From positions 1 through 8,289 of the forward strand of contig CALMVM010000163.1 of assembly GCA_937873255.1 (NCBI GenBank): DNA of 8,289 nucleotides, written 5' to 3'. The DNA is from an uncultured Verrucomicrobiota bacterium. GTDB taxonomy: Bacteria; Verrucomicrobiota; Verrucomicrobiia; Chthoniobacterales; SZAS-18. The position numbers and the translations under genes are program-made. The stretch's first letter is position 1, and each line of letters starts with the position of its first letter. Positions 5,201 to 8,289 of the stretch are shown here, piece by piece. The notes under the pieces were generated by a model that worked only from the letters and a program-made list of their open reading frames with translations, had not been told where the DNA came from and made no database searches.

Positions 5201-5716
5201 CTATTTTCTGGGGCTCGCGCTCGGAAGCGGAGGCAAGGAAGGATGTGGGGGAAACGAGGGTAAGGGACTCGCGGACGGACGTGGCGAGACAGTCGGTGAA
5301 ACCGAAGGCGACGGGCTCGCCGATGGGTGCGGTGGTTCGGACGGGTGCGGCGAGGCCGAGGGCAAAGGACTCGCGGACGGGTGCGGAGGCTCCGAAGGAC
5401 GCGGCGAGGCGGACGGAGCAGGGCTCGCGGAGGGGTGTGGCGAGACCGTCGGTGAAGCCGAAGGCGACGGGTGCGGCGGTTCGGACGGACGCGGCGAGGC
5501 GGACGGGTGTGGCGAGACCGTCGGGGCGGCCGAAGACGAGGGACTCGCGTTAGTCGTGGTGACGGCGGTGCGAACCTGCGTACGGGTCCGGGTGGTCGCG
5601 GTGGTTGCCGCAGGCTTGCCCGCACTGCCGCCTCCCGGCGTGATGCCGACCGCAGATTGGCTGACCACGAACGCGCCCAGCGCGAGAGCGGAAGGGAACA
5701 GTAAGAACTTCTTCAT
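5201..5716 (-). CDS. Exported Ser/Pro hexad-repeat protein, function unknown
   Basis: The 171-residue protein has a textbook signal peptide (MKK, hydrophobic 4-18, cleavage near residues 22-24), a Thr/Ala-rich linker (36-67), and a tail at 68-169 of 17 consecutive six-residue units of the form [S/P]-P-x-P-S-[A/E/V], such as SPHPSA, SPRPSE and PPHPSA, then Arg-Lys. The DNA is therefore an 18-base tandem repeat (5210-5515), with some longer-range repeats of several units. Such Ser/Pro tails are usually extended, disordered cell-wall or surface spacers and may be glycosylated. No anchor or folded domain is present. The signal peptide fixes this strand and frame. The opposite strand (5190-5789) and the comF frame are also open only because the repeat unit contains no stop. 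Repeat number probably varies between strains. ATG at 5714-5716; no Shine-Dalgarno. Confidence 0.72.
   Translation of the reverse strand: MKKFLLFPSALALGAFVVSQSAVGITPGGGSAGKPAATTATTRTRTQVRTAVTTTNASPSSSAAPTVSPHPSASPRPSEPPHPSPSASPTVSPHPSASPAPSASPRPSEPPHPSASPLPSASPHPSEPPHPSASPSPSVSPTVSPRPSASPLPSFPPHPSLPPLPSASPRK
5210..5515. repeat. 18-bp coding tandem repeat (17 degenerate units)
   Basis: This tandem repeat encodes the Ser/Pro hexads of the exported protein at 5201-5716. Units are degenerate at the third and sixth residues, and a few (SASPTV, SPTVSP) are phase-shifted, which suggests growth by unequal exchange or slippage and then drift. The plus strand reads as repeated GGACTCGCGGACGG-like and GGTGCGG-like blocks. 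Confidence 0.75.
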
Positions 5717-5763
5717 GAGCAGGATAGGAGTGGATAGTTGTCCCTGGGGACGAATACGGTTTG

Positions 5764-5792
5764 GTAAAGAATCTTCCAGCGCTTTGTAAAGA
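5764..5792 (-). promoter_or_regulatory. Direct repeat TCTTTAC, two copies 22 bases apart
   Basis: On the minus strand TCTTTAC occurs at 5786-5792 and 5764-5770, in TCTTTACAAA and TCTTTACCAAA. The 22-base spacing is about two helical turns, and the pair lies just downstream of the candidate -10 of the repeat-protein gene. It may be a regulator site. Chance is not excluded in this AT-rich stretch. Confidence 0.25.
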
Positions 5793-5821
5793 TTTTATGG
5801 GCGGAAACGCCAGAATTGTAA
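5792..5821 (-). promoter_or_regulatory. Candidate promoter of the Ser/Pro-repeat gene
   Basis: On the minus strand TAAAAT (5792-5797) matches 5 of 6 bases of a -10 box. TTACAA (5816-5821), 18 bases upstream, is a poor -35. A transcript would have a leader of about 70 bases before the ATG at 5716. The stretch 5760-5850 is distinctly AT-rich against the surrounding coding sequence. Confidence 0.3.
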
Positions 5822-5846
5822 GGGAATGGTGATTTTTTGTCGTCTC

Positions 5847-5864
5847 ACTCTCTGAAAAGAGAGT
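5847..5864. other. 7-bp hairpin with GAAA tetraloop after the CPBP stop
   Basis: ACTCTCT (5847-5853), GAAA, AGAGAGT (5858-5864) is a perfect stem that begins at the base after the minus-strand stop of the CPBP gene. No T-run follows on that strand (the next bases are GAGACGACAAAAAA), so it is not a standard intrinsic terminator. It could be a 3'-end stabiliser. On the plus strand it forms a GNRA-type tetraloop. Confidence 0.4.
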
Positions 5865-6830
5865 TCAACGCCGTTCGTCCCAGGCGGCTGGCCATGCCTT
5901 TTCACGCCGCAGCTCCCATGCGACCACCACGCCCGTCAGCGCGACGACCGCCACCGGGATCAGGCCGTGACGCAGATCCTCGCCGAACCACAGGTTGTTC
6001 GCGGCGGTGTGCCGGCTCACGGCGCTGAAGCTCTTCAGCGCGAACACCCACCCGGCATGCAGCCCCACCGGCAGCCAGAGGGCACGCGCTTGCAACCGTG
6101 CGTAGCCGAGCACCAAACCCACGGTAAGCAGGGTCGCCAGCCCGCCGAGCACCAGCCGCAGGTCGCCCCATTGCCAGAACACCTTGGGCAGGAACGCGAA
6201 GCCGCTCAGCCAGTTCACCTGCCCGACGGCCACCGCCCCCTCCGGCGGACGCAGGAAGTGCAGCACAGCGAAAAGCGCCGCGACGAACACCAGCGCCCCC
6301 GTTGCCGACGCCGTCCGCCCGACCAACCCCTGGAGCGCGCCGCGAAAAAAGAGTTCCTCCGCGCCAGCCACCGCCGCCGCCGTCACGAGAAAACCCGGCA
6401 GCGAACCCCACGCAATCGCCGATGCCGTGCGCGGCGCGTACAGGCCCGATCCCCACAAGCCGAGCCCCATCAGCCACAGCCCTCCCGCCGCCACTCCGAA
6501 ACCGAACAAAAGATGCCGCCACGGGCGCGGGTCGCGTTCCAGGCCGAGGTCGCGCCAACCACCGACGCGCAACGCGCGGATCGCCGGCCAGAGCAAAAGC
6601 AACGCCGCAACAAACATCGCGCGGTCGAAGTACCGGCGGAACTCGAACTCGGCGAGTTTGTGCAACGGCCCCCACGCCGCCAGCGCGTGTCCTCCCCAAT
6701 AAAGCGGCGGGGCGAGCAGCGCGCCCAAAAACAGGGTGCCCAGGAAGTAAGCGGCGATTTTGAGGGCGTTCGGCACGGCGGCAAAACTGTCAACCGGCTG
6801 GCCCGGGGGCAAGCTCGTCTTTCTCGCCAA
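5865..6830 (-). CDS. CPBP family intramembrane glutamic endopeptidase
   Basis: The protein has up to 321 residues. It is a polytopic membrane protein with several hydrophobic helices (about 25-45, 70-88, 106-126, 143-157, 178-191, 226-243 and 284-303). It carries the CPBP (CAAX protease and bacteriocin-processing, Abi) motifs: EELFFRG (E158, E159, R163), FAVLH (H191) and LHAGW (H258). This family cuts substrates within the membrane or handles prenylated or bacteriocin-like peptides; most bacterial members have no known substrate. The listed start is TTG (6828-6830). A GTG at 6774-6776 (residue 19) just before the first membrane helix is an equally plausible start. No Shine-Dalgarno precedes either. 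It lies 37 bases downstream of the unrecognised gene at 6868-7179 on the same strand, a possible two-gene unit. No bacteriocin precursor is visible nearby. Confidence 0.87.
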   Translation of the reverse strand: MARKTSLPPGQPVDSFAAVPNALKIAAYFLGTLFLGALLAPPLYWGGHALAAWGPLHKLAEFEFRRYFDRAMFVAALLLLWPAIRALRVGGWRDLGLERDPRPWRHLLFGFGVAAGGLWLMGLGLWGSGLYAPRTASAIAWGSLPGFLVTAAAVAGAEELFFRGALQGLVGRTASATGALVFVAALFAVLHFLRPPEGAVAVGQVNWLSGFAFLPKVFWQWGDLRLVLGGLATLLTVGLVLGYARLQARALWLPVGLHAGWVFALKSFSAVSRHTAANNLWFGEDLRHGLIPVAVVALTGVVVAWELRREKAWPAAWDERR

Positions 6831-6867
6831 TTGCCGTTCCCGGCAGCGACGCGGGGATGGTCAATCC

Positions 6868-7179
6868 TTAGACGGAACGCTGCGGAGCCTTCCGTTTCGT
6901 CACCCGAGCGGGTCGTGCGGAAGGATTTGTCTTCACGACCGGCTTGCCGGACGCCGACGGGCGAGCCTTTTCCTGTTCGCGCACGGCGAGGGTCAATTTC
7001 TCGACGATTTCGGCGGGCACGTCGTCGTACCACGGACCGTTGGCGAGGAAGCGCTCGAACGTCTGCTCGCAGGCCCCGCCTTCGCGGTCGAACGCGGTGG
7101 GCGATTCGTACCAGAGGATGTGGCCGCCTTCGATCCTGACGCCCCGGTTGTAGCCCCATTCCCAACTGCTCTCACTCAT
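6868..7179 (-). CDS. Hypothetical 103-residue protein with basic tail
   Basis: I do not recognise this protein. From ATG 7177-7179 it has 103 residues; a TTG start at 7219-7221 would add 14. The first 65 residues look folded and rich in aromatic residues (SWEWGYN, GGHILWYESP, FERFLANGPWYDDVP), with one Cys. Residues 66-103 form a helix followed by a Lys/Arg/Pro/Ala-rich tail that may bind nucleic acid or be disordered. There is no signal peptide or membrane segment. It may be co-transcribed with the CPBP protease gene 37 bases downstream. Coding is supported by the composition of residues 1-70, codon pattern and neighbour spacing, but no motif fixes a function. Confidence 0.55.
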   Translation of the reverse strand: MSESSWEWGYNRGVRIEGGHILWYESPTAFDREGGACEQTFERFLANGPWYDDVPAEIVEKLTLAVREQEKARPSASGKPVVKTNPSARPARVTKRKAPQRSV

Positions 7180-7291
7180 CCCGACGAAGAATGAGGGACC
7201 GCGCGGCTCAAGCCAAGGCAATTACGCGGCGCGGTGTGTTGCCGTCCGACGAGGGAACGCAGAAAAATAGGGGCCCGAGGGCATTCCGGGA

Positions 7292-7320
7292 CTTTTGCCT
7301 TGTGCCTTCTCTGCTAGTTT
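7292..7320 (+). promoter_or_regulatory. Weak candidate promoter for sucC
   Basis: TAGTTT (7315-7320), preceded by TG at 7312-7313 in an extended -10 arrangement, lies 17 bases after CTTTTG (7292-7297). The -35 match is poor. The implied leader of about 80 bases (7328-7408) is strongly pyrimidine-rich and has no Shine-Dalgarno. Confidence 0.25.
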
Positions 7321-7408
7321 GCCTTCTTCTTTCCCGGCGCGGCGTCCGGCCCGCCATCGTTCCCCGTTCCTTTTTGCAGGCTTTTCCATCCCCGTTGTCC
7401 CCGCGCAC

Positions 7409-8289
7409 ATGAACATCCACGAATACCAAGCCAAGGAATTATTCCAGAAGTACGGCGTCGCCACCTCGGCGGGCAAGGTCGCCCACACCCCGGAGGAAGC
7501 CGCCGCCGTCGCCCGCGAGATCGGCGGCGAACTCGTCGTCAAGGCCCAGATCCACGCCGGCGGCCGGGGCAAGGGGACGTTCAAGAGCGGTTTCAAGGGC
7601 GGCGTGCATCTCGTCAAGAACCCCGAGGAAGCCGAAAAGGTCGCCAGCCAGATGCTCGGCCAAGTGCTCGTCACCCACCAGACCGGGCCGGAGGGCCGAC
7701 TGGTCAACCAGGTGCTCGTCGCCAAGGGGATGGACATCAAGAAGGAATATTACCTCGCCATCCTGATGGACCGCGGCAGCGGCGCACCGGTGGTCATCGC
7801 CAGCACCGAGGGCGGCGTGGACATCGAATCCGTCGCCGAGCACACCCCGGAGAAGATTTTCCGCGAGCCCGTCGATCCCGCGCTCGGACTCCAACCGTAC
7901 CAGGCGCGCAAGGTCGCGCAGCAACTCGGCTTCGGCGGCGCGCTCAACAAACCGGCGGCGGAGGTGATCGCCAACCTCTTCAAGCTGTTCGTGGCGTGCG
8001 ATTGCTCGATGGTCGAAGTTAACCCGCTGGTCCTCACGCCTGACGACCGCGTGCTGGCGCTGGACGCGAAGTTCAACTTCGACGACAACGCTCTCTTCCG
8101 GCACAAGGACATCGTGGCCATGCGCGACCCGGCGGAAGAAGACCCGCGCGAGGTGGAGGCGAGCAAGTTCGGGCTCAACTACATCGGCCTGGACGGCGAC
8201 ATCGCCTGTCTGGTCAACGGCGCGGGGCTGGCGATGGCGACGATGGACATCATCAAGTACCACGGCGGCAACCCGGCCAACTTCCTGGA
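7409..8289 (+). CDS. sucC: Succinyl-CoA synthetase (ADP/GDP-forming) beta subunit, 3' end cut by window
   Basis: The first 293 residues are visible of an expected ~390 (E. coli SucC is 388). The protein follows SucC closely along its length. It begins [12 protein letters not shown] and has the ATP-grasp segment [14 protein letters not shown] (43-56), [10 protein letters not shown] (131-140), and the Mg-nucleotide ligands N205 (VEVNPL) and D219 (LALDAK). It then runs through [13 protein letters not shown] and stops at GNPANFL, just before the family's DVGGGA. With SucD it makes succinate, CoA and ATP or GTP from succinyl-CoA in the TCA cycle, in the cytoplasm. Nucleotide preference cannot be assigned here. 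The ATG at 7409 is the family start and has no Shine-Dalgarno. sucD would be expected just beyond the window. The antisense strand is also open over most of this gene and is a shadow. Confidence 0.97.
   Translation, partial: MNIHEYQAKELFQKYGVATSAGKVAHTPEEAAAVAREIGGELVVKAQIHAGGRGKGTFKSGFKGGVHLVKNPEEAEKVASQMLGQVLVTHQTGPEGRLVNQVLVAKGMDIKKEYYLAILMDRGSGAPVVIASTEGGVDIESVAEHTPEKIFREPVDPALGLQPYQARKVAQQLGFGGALNKPAAEVIANLFKLFVACDCSMVEVNPLVLTPDDRVLALDAKFNFDDNALFRHKDIVAMRDPAEEDPREVEASKFGLNYIGLDGDIACLVNGAGLAMATMDIIKYHGGNPANFL

Noticed and set aside
5210..5515. CRISPR or rolling-circle-type repeats in the GC-rich 18-base array
   Set aside because: There are no unique spacers, and the array is in frame and translated as hexads after a signal peptide.
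5005..5625. 207-codon in-frame extension upstream of comF
   Set aside because: It is Arg/Pro-rich low complexity, lies across the Ser/Pro-repeat gene in another frame, and ComF homology begins only after the GTG at 5004.
5190..5789. Long plus-strand frame with Gly/Asp/Glu-rich repeats (GCGGSDGCGEAEGKGLADG-like)
   Set aside because: It is open because the 18-base repeat has no stop. The minus-strand frame has a clear signal peptide and promoter-like upstream sequence, whereas this one has neither.
5847..5864. Intrinsic terminator for the CPBP gene
   Set aside because: The stem is good, but the minus strand continues with A-rich sequence, not a T-run, so it is listed only as a hairpin.
7439..8263. 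Long antisense frame over sucC
   Set aside because: It is a composition shadow of a strongly conserved housekeeping gene. Its translation is His/Arg/Asp-rich without recognisable family features.

Overview
The window is GC-rich, coding-dense bacterial chromosome. Hand counts give about 77% G+C in part of the glycosylase gene and 42-55% in a toxin-antitoxin patch. The gene mix is housekeeping plus small orphan genes: a succinyl-CoA synthetase beta subunit, a ComF-type phosphoribosyltransferase, an Fe-S uracil-DNA glycosylase, a CPBP membrane protease and a xylose-isomerase-like TIM barrel. Shine-Dalgarno sites are almost absent, and there are paired GC hairpins and heptanucleotide arrays between genes. 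This style suggests the Planctomycetota-Verrucomicrobiota-Chlamydiota group, most likely Verrucomicrobiota. That assignment is inference from style; there is no rRNA or other marker here.

Layout from left to right. A double-hairpin REP-like element (8-53) lies downstream of a sugar phosphate isomerase/epimerase gene on the minus strand (134-1051). Diverging from it is a small exported helical protein (1140-1670, plus). A heptamer inverted-repeat element (1671-1782) follows, then a YkgJ-type cysteine-cluster protein (1785-2282, plus). The YkgJ gene converges on and overlaps by 22 bases a low-GC toxin-antitoxin module on the minus strand. Its antitoxin (2261-2581) looks intact, while its RelE/HigB-type toxin (2574-2929) is split by a single -1 frameshift. 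Upstream on the same strand is the uracil-DNA glycosylase gene (3065-3730), which diverges from an exported heavy-metal-associated domain protein (3760-4080, plus).

A second heptamer inverted-repeat element (4081-4209) fills the gap between that gene and the convergent comF (4213-5004, minus). Upstream on the minus strand lie a hairpin-rich leader, an exported Ser/Pro hexad-repeat protein (5201-5716), a CPBP protease (5865-6830) and an unrecognised 103-residue protein (6868-7179). The window closes with the first 293 codons of sucC on the plus strand (from 7409), cut by the window edge.

There is no obvious single pathway. sucC belongs to the TCA cycle, ComF to DNA uptake or metabolism, and the glycosylase to base-excision repair. 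The most distinctive observations are the two heptamer inverted-repeat elements, each starting at the first base after a stop codon; the toxin gene whose frame is restored exactly by a -1 slip at CCCGGGC; and the secreted protein built from 17 Ser/Pro hexads encoded by an 18-bp tandem repeat. I saw no CRISPR array, transposase, tRNA or rRNA.
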